This document shows, in pieces, positions 1 to 6,802 of a stretch of 64,000 nucleotides of DNA. This DNA comes from Parvimonas micra (lineage in GTDB: Bacteria; Bacillota; Clostridia; Tissierellales; Peptoniphilaceae): positions 1,485,038 to 1,549,037 of the forward strand of contig NZ_CP148048.1 in NCBI RefSeq assembly GCF_037482165.1, given 5' to 3'. Position numbers and translations under genes: made by a program. Position 1 is the stretch's first letter; every line of letters starts with the position of its first letter. The notes beneath the pieces were generated by a model that saw only the letters and a list, made by a program, of their open reading frames with translations, did not search any database and was not told the DNA's origin.

Positions 1-106
1 CCAATGCAACATTTATCGGATGAAAAATATAACATCTACCCGCTTTATCTTTCTGTCTGATATGTGCTCTTAACATAATAACAAATGCTTTAAATAATTT
101 AAACAT
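1..106 (-). CDS. N-terminus of an HD-domain phosphohydrolase-like protein (partial)
   Basis: The reading frame starts at an ATG (complement of 104-106) seven bases after a strong AAGGAGG ribosome site and runs off the left edge, giving 35 residues. The end of the fragment, KDKAGRCYIFHPINVAL, resembles the start of RelA/SpoT-type HD domains, where a DKAGxPYxxHPxxVA segment precedes the metal-binding HD. The HD pair itself lies outside the window, so catalytic ability cannot be judged. A small (p)ppGpp hydrolase or other metal-dependent phosphohydrolase is the likeliest identity. Transcription points leftwards, away from the Ltp gene. Confidence 0.6.
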   Translation of the reverse strand, partial: MFKLFKAFVIMLRAHIRQKDKAGRCYIFHPINVAL

Positions 107-246
107 AATTCCTCCTTTATAAAAAACAATACAATATTTCTATACCCTTTTTAAAGTCATAAGCATAAATATTAAATCTTATTTATTTAAGAAATACTAT
201 TAATAATAAATAAAAGAATTAGTCAATCTTTATGACATACCTGCTT

Positions 247-276
247 TTGACTGTTTAGTTTATTCTATGGTATAAT
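247..276 (+). promoter_or_regulatory. Sigma-A-type promoter for the Ltp-repeat gene
   Basis: TTGACT at 247-252 and TATAAT at 271-276 are separated by 18 bases. The start codon follows 28 bases after the -10 box, with GGAGGA in between. Confidence 0.75.
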
Positions 277-303
277 GAATTTATAATTTTTTAGGAGGAA
301 ATA

Positions 304-888
304 ATGAAAAAAAATATAACAATTTTATTAGTTGGTTTATCTTTAGTGGTTGTTTTTGGAATCTACTATTATTCAAGTAAAAAAGATTCTTCATCAAAAA
401 AACAAGATACAAAGGTAACAACCGAACAAAATACTCAAAAAAAGAAAGAAACAGAAAAACAGATAGATAATTATAAAAAAGAGAAGGATGAAAAAAGAGA
501 AAAGCAAAAAATAGAAGATGAAAGAATTGAGAAAGAAAATAGAGAGGCTGTAAAAAAAGCAACTGCAAATGGAAATATTCCTCAAGAGTACAAAGAAGCT
601 CTAAAAAAAGCTCAACATTACTCTCATTATATGTATAGATCTAAAAAATGGATATATTATCAACTTAGTTCTACAAATAAAGACGAATTAGTCAATGGAG
701 ATGGCTTTAGCAAAGAAGCAGCACAATATGCGGTTGATAATTTAAATGTTGATTTTAAAGAACAAGCTGTAAAAAAAATTGATGGATATAAGAATTTTGA
801 TTTGAAGCAGATTAGAGATTTTATGATTGATGTTGAACTATTTAGTGAAGAAGAAACGGAGTACGCAATTAAACATTTAAAAAAATAA
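304..888 (+). CDS. Ltp-family surface protein with an N-terminal membrane anchor
   Basis: The protein has 194 residues. Residues 5-24 form a hydrophobic segment with no lipobox cysteine, so the protein is probably membrane-anchored rather than lipidated. Residues 26-85 are a highly charged Lys/Glu-rich stalk, probably coiled coil. From about residue 98 the sequence matches the Ltp repeat (PF07553-like): a first complete repeat (ALKKAQHYSHYMYRSKKWIY ... FSKEAAQYAVDNLNVDFKEQA) and a second shorter one ending YAIKHLKK. In phage TP-J34 the founding Ltp lipoprotein blocks DNA injection by other phages; related host-encoded proteins are common in Firmicutes and of unknown role. Here it stands alone with its own promoter and terminator. 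A superinfection-exclusion role is inference only. Confidence 0.75.
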   Translation: MKKNITILLVGLSLVVVFGIYYYSSKKDSSSKKQDTKVTTEQNTQKKKETEKQIDNYKKEKDEKREKQKIEDERIEKENREAVKKATANGNIPQEYKEALKKAQHYSHYMYRSKKWIYYQLSSTNKDELVNGDGFSKEAAQYAVDNLNVDFKEQAVKKIDGYKNFDLKQIRDFMIDVELFSEEETEYAIKHLKK

Positions 889-923
889 TTTAGATAAAAA
901 AAAGCAATAGAACTATTACCTTG

Positions 924-950
924 ATAGAGTGAATTATCACTCTATTTTTT
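924..950 (+). terminator. Rho-independent terminator of the Ltp gene
   Basis: ATAGAGTG (924-931) pairs with CACTCTAT (938-945), followed by a T run. Confidence 0.75.
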
Positions 951-1027
951 ATTATAATTTTGTATGCTACTTGTATGCTACTAGTAAGTTTTTATACATT
1001 TTTTAGCTTTTTAAAATAATTTAAGCA

Positions 1028-1085
1028 ATAAGAACCCCACCCTTCCACGATGCTTCGCATCGGGTGGGTGCCCGGGAACCTTGTT
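1028..1085 (+). repeat. 58-bp palindromic dispersed repeat, copy 1
   Basis: First of six copies (others at 3866, 11936, 20605, 51992 and 59268). The unit begins ATAAGAACCCCACCC and ends CCCGGGAACCTTGTT. CCCACCC pairs with GGGTGGG, enclosing a second stem GATGC-TTC-GCATC with a one-sided bulge TTCCAC. It sits between two convergent genes, next to the rpsI terminator. Confidence 0.9.
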
Positions 1086-1094
1086 ATTTAACAA

Positions 1095-1134
1095 TAATAA
1101 AAAAAGTGTTGGAAAATACGTATTTTCCAACACT
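1095..1134 (-). terminator. Terminator of the rplM-rpsI operon
   Basis: A perfect 30-base palindrome occupies 1105-1134, with arms AGTGTTGGAAAATA and its complement. On the minus strand it is followed by a T run. It starts 16 bases after the rpsI stop codon. Confidence 0.85.
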
Positions 1135-1149
1135 CCAAATTTTTTTGTC

Positions 1150-1539
1150 TTATCTCTTTGAGAATTGTGGGCTTCTTCTTGCCTTTTTAAGACCATATTT
1201 CTTTCTTTCTTTCTTACGAGGGTCTCTTGTTAAGAAACCAGCTCTTTTTAATACAGGTCTTAATTCAGCAGAAACTTCCAATAATGCTCTTGCAATACCA
1301 TGTCTGATTGCTCCAGCTTGTCCTGTAAATCCGCCACCTTTAACATTTACATAAACGTCGAATTTACCAAGACTTTCTGTTATTTCTAAAGGTGCTTTTG
1401 CAGTAACCTTTAAAGTATCATAATCAAAATATTCATCTATATCTTTTTTATTAATAACAAATTTTCCATTTCCAGGTGTTAAGAAAACTCTAGCTACTGA
1501 AGTTTTTCTTCTTCCTGTTCCTATATATTGAGTTGCCAT
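1150..1539 (-). CDS. rpsI: 30S ribosomal protein S9
   Basis: The product has 129 residues, usual for bacterial S9. It starts [19 protein letters not shown], has the conserved [19 protein letters not shown] core near residue 70, and ends in the invariant SPQFSKR, whose C-terminal arginine reaches the ribosomal P site. It lies 23 bases downstream of rplM, the standard L13-S9 operon. The start is preceded by GGAG. Translation and expression should follow the rplM leader. Nothing unusual is visible. Confidence 0.98.
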   Translation of the reverse strand: MATQYIGTGRRKTSVARVFLTPGNGKFVINKKDIDEYFDYDTLKVTAKAPLEITESLGKFDVYVNVKGGGFTGQAGAIRHGIARALLEVSAELRPVLKRAGFLTRDPRKKERKKYGLKKARRSPQFSKR

Positions 1540-1562
1540 ATATGTTAATCTCCTTTCTATTC

Positions 1563-1997
1563 CTATTCACTTAATGTTAAAACTTCAGGTTGTTGTGCTT
1601 CGTGATTGTGTTCAGGACCTGCATAAACCTTTAATTTCTTGAACATTTGTCTTCCTAAAGTATTCTTTGGAAGCATTCCCTTAACAGCTAATTCAATAAC
1701 TTTTTCAGGTTTAGTTTGTAACATTTTTTCATAAGAAATAGCTTTTAAACCATTTGAATATCCAGTATAGTATCTATGTTCTTTTTGTTGTAATTTCTTA
1801 CCAGTTAATTTAACTTTTTCAGCATTAACAACAATAACATAATCTCCCATATCGAATGATGGTTGGAATCTAACATTTTTCTTTCCTCTTAAGATTGAAG
1901 CAACTTCAGTTGCAAGTCTACCTAAAACAACGTCTTTTGCATCAACTACATACCATTTACGATTTACATCGCAAGGTTTTGCTACGTAACTTTTCAT
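1563..1997 (-). CDS. rplM: 50S ribosomal protein L13
   Basis: The product has 144 residues, the normal length. Family landmarks are [20 protein letters not shown] at the N-terminus, [16 protein letters not shown] around residue 25, and [21 protein letters not shown] near residue 108. AGGAGG precedes the ATG. It is the first gene of the rplM-rpsI operon, with an L13-type leader and a consensus promoter upstream. L13 is an early-assembling protein of the large subunit. Confidence 0.98.
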   Translation of the reverse strand: MKSYVAKPCDVNRKWYVVDAKDVVLGRLATEVASILRGKKNVRFQPSFDMGDYVIVVNAEKVKLTGKKLQQKEHRYYTGYSNGLKAISYEKMLQTKPEKVIELAVKGMLPKNTLGRQMFKKLKVYAGPEHNHEAQQPEVLTLSE

Positions 1998-2014
1998 TTC
2001 ATTCCTCCTTAATT

Positions 2015-2118
2015 CTTTTTACAATATTGGGTTATTTAGACATCGCTACCCAGCGATTTTGTAGGCGAGGACTTATTAATCGCAACCTCGACTGCTATGC
2101 GATCGATATTGTAAAAAG
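2015..2118 (-). ncRNA. L13-type ribosomal protein leader RNA
   Basis: Reading on the minus strand, CTTTTTACAATAT and its exact complement (2106-2118 with 2015-2027) close a domain just upstream of rplM. Inside are ATCGCT-GGGT-AGCGAT and a CGAGG/CCTCG stem. Size, closing helix and position fit the Firmicutes L13 leader, thought to mediate autoregulation by L13. The structure is visible; membership in that RNA family is inferred and needs a covariance-model search. Confidence 0.75.
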
Positions 2119-2162
2119 ACAAGGCTTTTTAAATATCATGTATCCAAAAGTGATACTTGAAC

Positions 2163-2191
2163 ATTATATCATAAATATATACTAATTGCAA
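2163..2191 (-). promoter_or_regulatory. Promoter of rplM-rpsI
   Basis: On the minus strand TTGCAA (2186-2191) and TATAAT (2163-2168) are spaced by 17 bases, about 45 bases upstream of the leader's closing helix. Confidence 0.75.
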
Positions 2192-2208
2192 TACTTTTAA
2201 AGATTTTT

Positions 2209-2952
2209 TTATAATTCTTTTAAAACTTTTGATGTTAAATCTGGATAATTTCCAATTAGAGCATCTACTCCCATTTCAACTAGATACTTCATTGCTTTTT
2301 CATCATTTACTGTCCAAGTATTTATTTCAAGACCCATCTTTTTAAATTCTTCTACCCAAGATGGCTTTTGTAAAAGCATATAATATCCCGGATGAACAGC
2401 TTCGTGCTTAATACCTCTCATATATTCAACTGTATTCATCATTGGACTTTCAAAGAGAAGTCCTGTCTTAAAAGTAGGATCAATTTGTTTGCAAAGTTCC
2501 ATTGACTCATGATTAAATGAGGATAAAATTACATCATCCTTAAGTCCAAACTCTTTTACCATTTTAATAACAGCCTCTTCAAGTCCATAGTAAAAAACAT
2601 AGTTATTTTTAAGCTCTAAATTTACAAAAAGTTTATTATCCTTTACAATTTGTAAAAGCTCATCTAAAAATATAATTTTTTCTCCTAAAAACTCGCTTCC
2701 TTTATGTGAGCCAAATTCCATTTGCAAAAGCTCTTTTGAAGTCAAGTCCTTTATAAAACCACTTCCGTTTGAACAAGTTCTGTCAACAGTATCGTCGTGA
2801 ATTATTACAAGTTTTTTATCCTTTGTCATATGGACATCAGTTTCAAAACCGTCACAATCAGAATGTTCAATAGCCTTTAAAAAGGCAATTTTTGTATTTT
2901 CAGGATATTTTCCGGAAAATCCCCTATGGGCTAAATTTAATATTTTTTTCAT
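2209..2952 (-). CDS. Glycerophosphodiester phosphodiesterase (GDPD family)
   Basis: The protein has 247 residues and no signal peptide, so it is cytoplasmic. The motif NLAHRGFSGKYPENTKIAF at the N-terminus is the GDPD active-site start (HR and the E of PEN). ETDVHMTKDKKLVIIHDDTVDRT around residue 37 supplies the metal ligands and second catalytic histidine. LELKN follows near residue 113, and the C-terminal WTVNDEKAMKYLVEMGVDALIGNYPD is typical. It hydrolyses glycerophosphodiesters to glycerol 3-phosphate and an alcohol, recycling phospholipid head groups. It appears monocistronic. Confidence 0.92.
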   Translation of the reverse strand: MKKILNLAHRGFSGKYPENTKIAFLKAIEHSDCDGFETDVHMTKDKKLVIIHDDTVDRTCSNGSGFIKDLTSKELLQMEFGSHKGSEFLGEKIIFLDELLQIVKDNKLFVNLELKNNYVFYYGLEEAVIKMVKEFGLKDDVILSSFNHESMELCKQIDPTFKTGLLFESPMMNTVEYMRGIKHEAVHPGYYMLLQKPSWVEEFKKMGLEINTWTVNDEKAMKYLVEMGVDALIGNYPDLTSKVLKEL

Positions 2953-3083
2953 AATATCTCCTTAATTTCTACTTAAAATATATTTAAGTATATCACTTTT
3001 AAAAAATTTACTCAATAAGATTTTATGTTTAATGGATTACCAAAGGGGTAAAAGATTAAAGTATATAAATACAAAATATTTTT

Positions 3084-3160
3084 ATTCGCTAGGGGTGCTA
3101 CTAAGCTGAGAAATACCCTTTGTACCTGATTCAGTTAATACTGACGTAGGGAAGTTGAAT
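3084..3160 (+). promoter_or_regulatory. TPP riboswitch
   Basis: The thi-box core is readable: GGGGTGC, GCTGAGA, ATACCC, then ACCTGATTCAG, TTAATACTGACGTAGGGAA. It lies 49 bases before thiT. Immediately after, AGTC...GACT around 3161-3181 and the thiT ribosome site could form the expression platform. Thiamine pyrophosphate binding should reduce thiT expression. Confidence 0.95.
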
Positions 3161-3208
3161 AGTCTTTTTTTGTGGACTTTCTAGTGAATATCTTAGGAGG
3201 TTTTTTTT

Positions 3209-3856
3209 ATGGAAAATTTTGGAAAATTTTTCTCAAGTACTGCTGGAAAAACAACTATTATATTGTTGATTTCCTTTGCTTTTTTATTTTTTGTCTTTTA
3301 TTTTAGGAGAGATGAAAAAATATTTTCTACAAAAGCACTAACTTACTCTGCTATTTTATTAGCTCTTGGAATTAGTGCAAATCAAATAAAGTTTTTAAGC
3401 CTACCACAAGGTGGAAGTATTACTTTATTTTCAATGATTTTTATTGTTTTCATTGGTTATATGTTCGGACTTCGAGTAGGACTTATAGCAGGTATAACTT
3501 TTGGACTTTTAAATTTATTGATTAAGCCTGAAGTTTATACCCCATTTCAAGCAATTATCGACTATATCCTAGCATTTGGTTCTCTTGGACTTAGCGGATT
3601 GTTTGCAACTAAAAAAGATAAATTAATACCTGCTTACCTTATTTCAATTACAGGAAGATTTATCTTTGCAACATTATCAGGTTATGTATTTTTCGGAGCC
3701 TACGCACCAGAAGGTTGGAACCCACTATTTTATTCAATCTGGTATAATATTTCATATATCGGAACTGAAGGTGCTTTAACAGTCGCATTACTTTTAATAC
3801 CACTAGTAAGAAATACTTTAGAAAAATTAAAATCAAGTAATTTTAAAACAAATTAA
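3209..3856 (+). CDS. thiT: ECF thiamine transporter substrate-binding component ThiT
   Basis: The protein has 215 residues with about six membrane segments. The family signature is clear: QGGSITLFSMIFIVFIGYMF, then GLRVGLIAGITFGLLNLL and TPFQAIIDYILAF, followed by the late YVFFGAYAPEGWNPLFYSIWYN. ThiT is the thiamine-specific S component of an energy-coupling factor transporter; the EcfAA'T module is not in this window. There is an extra N-terminal hydrophobic segment (residues 15-32) compared with many ThiT proteins. GGAGG precedes the start. The TPP riboswitch directly upstream confirms the substrate assignment. Confidence 0.93.
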   Translation: MENFGKFFSSTAGKTTIILLISFAFLFFVFYFRRDEKIFSTKALTYSAILLALGISANQIKFLSLPQGGSITLFSMIFIVFIGYMFGLRVGLIAGITFGLLNLLIKPEVYTPFQAIIDYILAFGSLGLSGLFATKKDKLIPAYLISITGRFIFATLSGYVFFGAYAPEGWNPLFYSIWYNISYIGTEGALTVALLLIPLVRNTLEKLKSSNFKTN

Positions 3857-3865
3857 TTTTTAGGG

Positions 3866-3923
3866 ATAAGAACCCCACCCTTCCACGATGCTTTGCATCG
3901 GGTGGGTGCCCGGGAACCTTGTT
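3866..3923 (+). repeat. 58-bp palindromic dispersed repeat, copy 2
   Basis: The unit is the same as at 1028 with a one-base change in the inner loop (TTT instead of TTC). It starts nine bases after the thiT stop and runs up to the terminator shared with the next, convergent gene. Confidence 0.9.
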
Positions 3924-3933
3924 ACTTCGTAAT

Positions 3934-3962
3934 AAAAAAGGCTAGTTGATGCTAGCCTTTTT
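3934..3962. terminator. Bidirectional terminator between thiT and the SHIRT protein gene
   Basis: AAAAAGGCTAG and CTAGCCTTTTT flank a six-base loop; A and T runs on both sides let it work in both directions. Confidence 0.85.
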
Positions 3963-4026
3963 CTATTTTATTAATATTTTTTTCTTATATCAACTATTTT
4001 AATAATAAAATAATTATTTTTAAAAA

Positions 4027-5271
4027 TTATCTAATCCAAGCTCCAGAATTATCAAAAGTATAATCTACATTTCTTATTCTAAGCGTTTTGCCTTGAGCGA
4101 TATATCCTCCTTTTTGAGCATAATACCACTTACCACCAACAAAAATCCATTCATTTTCTACAATATATCCGTTAGATTTAGCATAGAACCAGTTTCCGCC
4201 TTCATATACCCATTGATTTTCAGCAATGTATCCACCTGACTTAGCGTAGAACCAATTTCCACCTACGTATACCCATTCTTTTTCTGCTATGCTTCCATTA
4301 GATTTAGCATAAAACCAGCTTCCGTCTTTATATACCCATTCACTTTTTGACATTGAACCAGTTGCTTCTAGATAGTACCATTTTTCATTGTCTTTAACCC
4401 AGCTATCAGCAATCATATAACCATCTTTGTCAAATAAATACCATTCATTATTTATGAATTTCCAGCTGTCTTTAACTTTATACTTTCCATCGGCTGATTG
4501 ATAACTCCATTTTCCATTATCATTTTGAACCCATTTATAAGCTTGTGGATCTGGTTGTTCTTGATTGTCTTCTACAAATTTCCATTCACCTTGTAATCTT
4601 AAATCTTCATTTTCAACTATTGCTTCATTTTCTATAGGTTCAACTTGATTATTTTTTGGAACCTTCCAAGTTATAAACTTCCAAGTTCCTCCTTCTACTT
4701 TTACATCATCAAATTTTGGAAGAGTTATTTTTGTACCATTTGGAACGTCATCTTTATTTGCAGGTTTTTTATTTTTAACTGCTTCTGGTAAATCTCTATC
4801 GTCAGGGACTGCAATAAATCTATATACTACCTTAAATTTATTTACTTGACCCTCTTTTTCAAACTCCCAAACTCCTTGTAATTTGATATCTTCGTTTACA
4901 ATTTGAACTTCATTATTTACTACTGTTTTAGTTCCGTCTGAATTAACTTTTTCCCATCTTTTGAATTTCCAAATTCCACCATCAGCCTTTACTTCTTTAA
5001 AATCAGTTTTAAGTTTATATTTAAAACCTTTTGGTGCGTCAATGGCTGATTGTGGAATTTGGTTTTCTACTCCATCTGGTAATTTTTTACCTGCTGTCCC
5101 TGATACAAATGTAGGTATTACATCATATTTTTTCTCAGCCTCTCTCCGATTAATAAAATTTGTACCAACATTATGAGCTTTTTCACTCTTTTCTTGCTCT
5201 GCAAAACTTACGTTCGGCAATACTGCAACTAACATTGTAAGAATAAGAATTTTTGAACTTATCTTCTTCAT
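4027..5271 (-). CDS. Secreted cell-wall-binding surface protein with two SHIRT-like domains
   Basis: The protein has 414 residues. Residues 1-24 are a signal peptide ending SFA-EQ. Residues about 48-145 and 146-245 are two homologous domains, each with V.P.FV/A near the start, LPDGV or LPEAV, a G.WKF/T.W strand and LQG.W(E/K)F at the end. This pattern fits SHIRT-type stalk domains of streptococcal adhesins. Residues about 250-414 hold seven to eight aromatic repeats of about 20 residues (W.Y..G.WFYAKSNGYIAE), typical cell-wall or choline-binding repeats, here the only visible anchor since no LPXTG is present. It is monocistronic with its own promoter. It could tether to phosphocholine-decorated polymers; a choline-kinase-like gene lies at 52.1 kb, but the link is speculative. 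Confidence 0.8.
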   Translation of the reverse strand: MKKISSKILILTMLVAVLPNVSFAEQEKSEKAHNVGTNFINRREAEKKYDVIPTFVSGTAGKKLPDGVENQIPQSAIDAPKGFKYKLKTDFKEVKADGGIWKFKRWEKVNSDGTKTVVNNEVQIVNEDIKLQGVWEFEKEGQVNKFKVVYRFIAVPDDRDLPEAVKNKKPANKDDVPNGTKITLPKFDDVKVEGGTWKFITWKVPKNNQVEPIENEAIVENEDLRLQGEWKFVEDNQEQPDPQAYKWVQNDNGKWSYQSADGKYKVKDSWKFINNEWYLFDKDGYMIADSWVKDNEKWYYLEATGSMSKSEWVYKDGSWFYAKSNGSIAEKEWVYVGGNWFYAKSGGYIAENQWVYEGGNWFYAKSNGYIVENEWIFVGGKWYYAQKGGYIAQGKTLRIRNVDYTFDNSGAWIR

Positions 5272-5375
5272 TTTTCCCCCTTTTTGTTAAAATATTTTAC
5301 TATTAGAACTTAATTACATTATTTTAGACAAATGAAATTAATCTAATATAAGTAATTATGATAATAGCAATTAAT

Positions 5376-5405
5376 ATTATAACATAAATCCTCCTTTTTG
5401 TGCAA
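5376..5405 (-). promoter_or_regulatory. Promoter of the SHIRT protein gene
   Basis: On the minus strand TTGCAC (5400-5405) and TATAAT (5376-5381) are 18 bases apart. The -10 box overlaps a GGAGG-ATG-TTA-TAA start-stop pair that probably has no meaning. Confidence 0.55.
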
Positions 5406-5411
5406 TTCTCA

Positions 5412-5452
5412 ATAACAAAAAAAGAGCTAGTAGTTTTACTACTCAGCTCTTT
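5412..5452 (-). terminator. Terminator downstream of the pilin genes
   Basis: AAAGAGCT-AGTAGT pairs with ACTACT-AGCTCTTT; on the minus strand a run of seven T follows. It lies about 90 bases beyond the end of the LPKTG pilin gene. Confidence 0.8.
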
Positions 5453-5539
5453 AGTAATTTTCTATTTAAAATCTCTCTAAATCATCGCCATATACAATAT
5501 CTTGCAATGCTCTAGCAATCTTATTAATATTAAAATTGA

Positions 5540-6733
5540 TTAATTTTGTTTACTCTTTCCTTTTCTGTTAATAAAATATCCAGTAATAAAAATTACTATA
5601 CCACCAACAGTCATAATTAAAAATAGAATATCTCCAGTTTTTGGAAGTCCTCTTCTAAACGGTTTATTTTTTATAATTGTTGCCTCATTAGTCTTTGAAT
5701 TTGCATCTATTTTAAATTCAATACTTTCTGAAAGCAAACTATAACCTTTTGGAGCTTTTGTCTCTACTAAGTAGTATGTTCCAAAAGGAAGATTTTCAAC
5801 TTTGAAACCTCCGTTTTTACCAGAAACAAGTACATAATCTTTACCATCTCTTTTAAAAGGAATAAATTTATTTCCATCTTTTATCATTACTTTAAAATGA
5901 GCACCTTCAAGGAATTTCGGATTTTTACCACTTGAAACTTTAACAAATAATTTGTCTCCGGTTTCTGCTTTTTTGTTTATTACTTTAAGAGACATCTCAT
6001 TTTCATCAACGATTTTAAATGAAGTATCTCTCTTGTCTATTACATAGCCTGAAAGCGGTTCAATTTCTCTAAAGAAATATTCTCCTAAAGGTAATTTATC
6101 AATAAAAATCTGTCCATTTTTATCTGTATAGAGTGTTCTTGTTGAGCCCTCTTTGTCGTATGAGTTTTCTGTTAGTGGAACTTCGACATCTCCATTAGCA
6201 GTTATCATATATAATTTAAAACCTACATTTTCAAGAGGGTTATTTTCTTCTGATATTTTTAAAAGTCTTACTTTTCCTAAAATATCAGGTATTTTTATAA
6301 TTGTTTTAGAATAAATTGTATTTCCGTCATCAGGAACTTTAAAAACAAAAGGTGATATTTCATAATCTCTTGAATTATCTGAAACTTCTCTAACATAATA
6401 AGTTCCTTTTTCAAGACTTAAAGTAATTCTTCCATCTACATCACTTTTAGATGTTTCTGTAAAATTACCATTTTCTTTACTTATATCTTCATCTTTTAAA
6501 TCTTTTAGTTCTTCGATAATTTCACTTTTTTCTTTATTAGCATAACTGTCTTTAAGCTTCCAAACTTTTAACTTAGTATCTCTTATAGGTTTTTTCTCTT
6601 CTTTTCCCTTTTGAGAAATCAAGAAAATATCTATAGTTTCAGATGCAAATACTGTTTTGCTAATAAAGCCTATATTCAGAAGCAATACAAAAGCCATTAC
6701 AATAGATATTAAATTTTTCGTAAATTTTTTCAA
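5540..6733 (-). CDS. LPKTG-anchored minor (probably basal) pilin
   Basis: The protein has 397 residues: a signal peptide (1-30, ending VFASE), three SpaA/prealbumin-like domains (about 35-150, 152-255, 258-355), then GLPKTG, a hydrophobic stretch and a positive tail (RKGKSKQN). Each domain carries a closing E-box-like strand (YYVREVS, YFFREIEPLSGY, YYLVETKAPKGY), whose glutamate normally promotes an internal Lys-Asn isopeptide bond. There is no clear YPKN pilin motif, so it is more likely the basal or wall-anchoring subunit than the shaft. It is cotranscribed downstream of the major pilin, 69 bases apart. The substrate sortase would be one of the three class C enzymes or an unseen housekeeping sortase. 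Confidence 0.85.
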   Translation of the reverse strand: MKKFTKNLISIVMAFVLLLNIGFISKTVFASETIDIFLISQKGKEEKKPIRDTKLKVWKLKDSYANKEKSEIIEELKDLKDEDISKENGNFTETSKSDVDGRITLSLEKGTYYVREVSDNSRDYEISPFVFKVPDDGNTIYSKTIIKIPDILGKVRLLKISEENNPLENVGFKLYMITANGDVEVPLTENSYDKEGSTRTLYTDKNGQIFIDKLPLGEYFFREIEPLSGYVIDKRDTSFKIVDENEMSLKVINKKAETGDKLFVKVSSGKNPKFLEGAHFKVMIKDGNKFIPFKRDGKDYVLVSGKNGGFKVENLPFGTYYLVETKAPKGYSLLSESIEFKIDANSKTNEATIIKNKPFRRGLPKTGDILFLIMTVGGIVIFITGYFINRKGKSKQN

Positions 6734-6802
6734 TGCTTCTTCTCCTTCAACTAAAATTATATCAGGAGAAAACTCCTGATATAATTATTTAATTTTTATA
6801 GA

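Noticed and set aside
1895-2185. A 96-codon plus-strand frame across the rplM start
   Set aside because: It covers the L13 leader and the 5' part of rplM in antisense and has no coding character.
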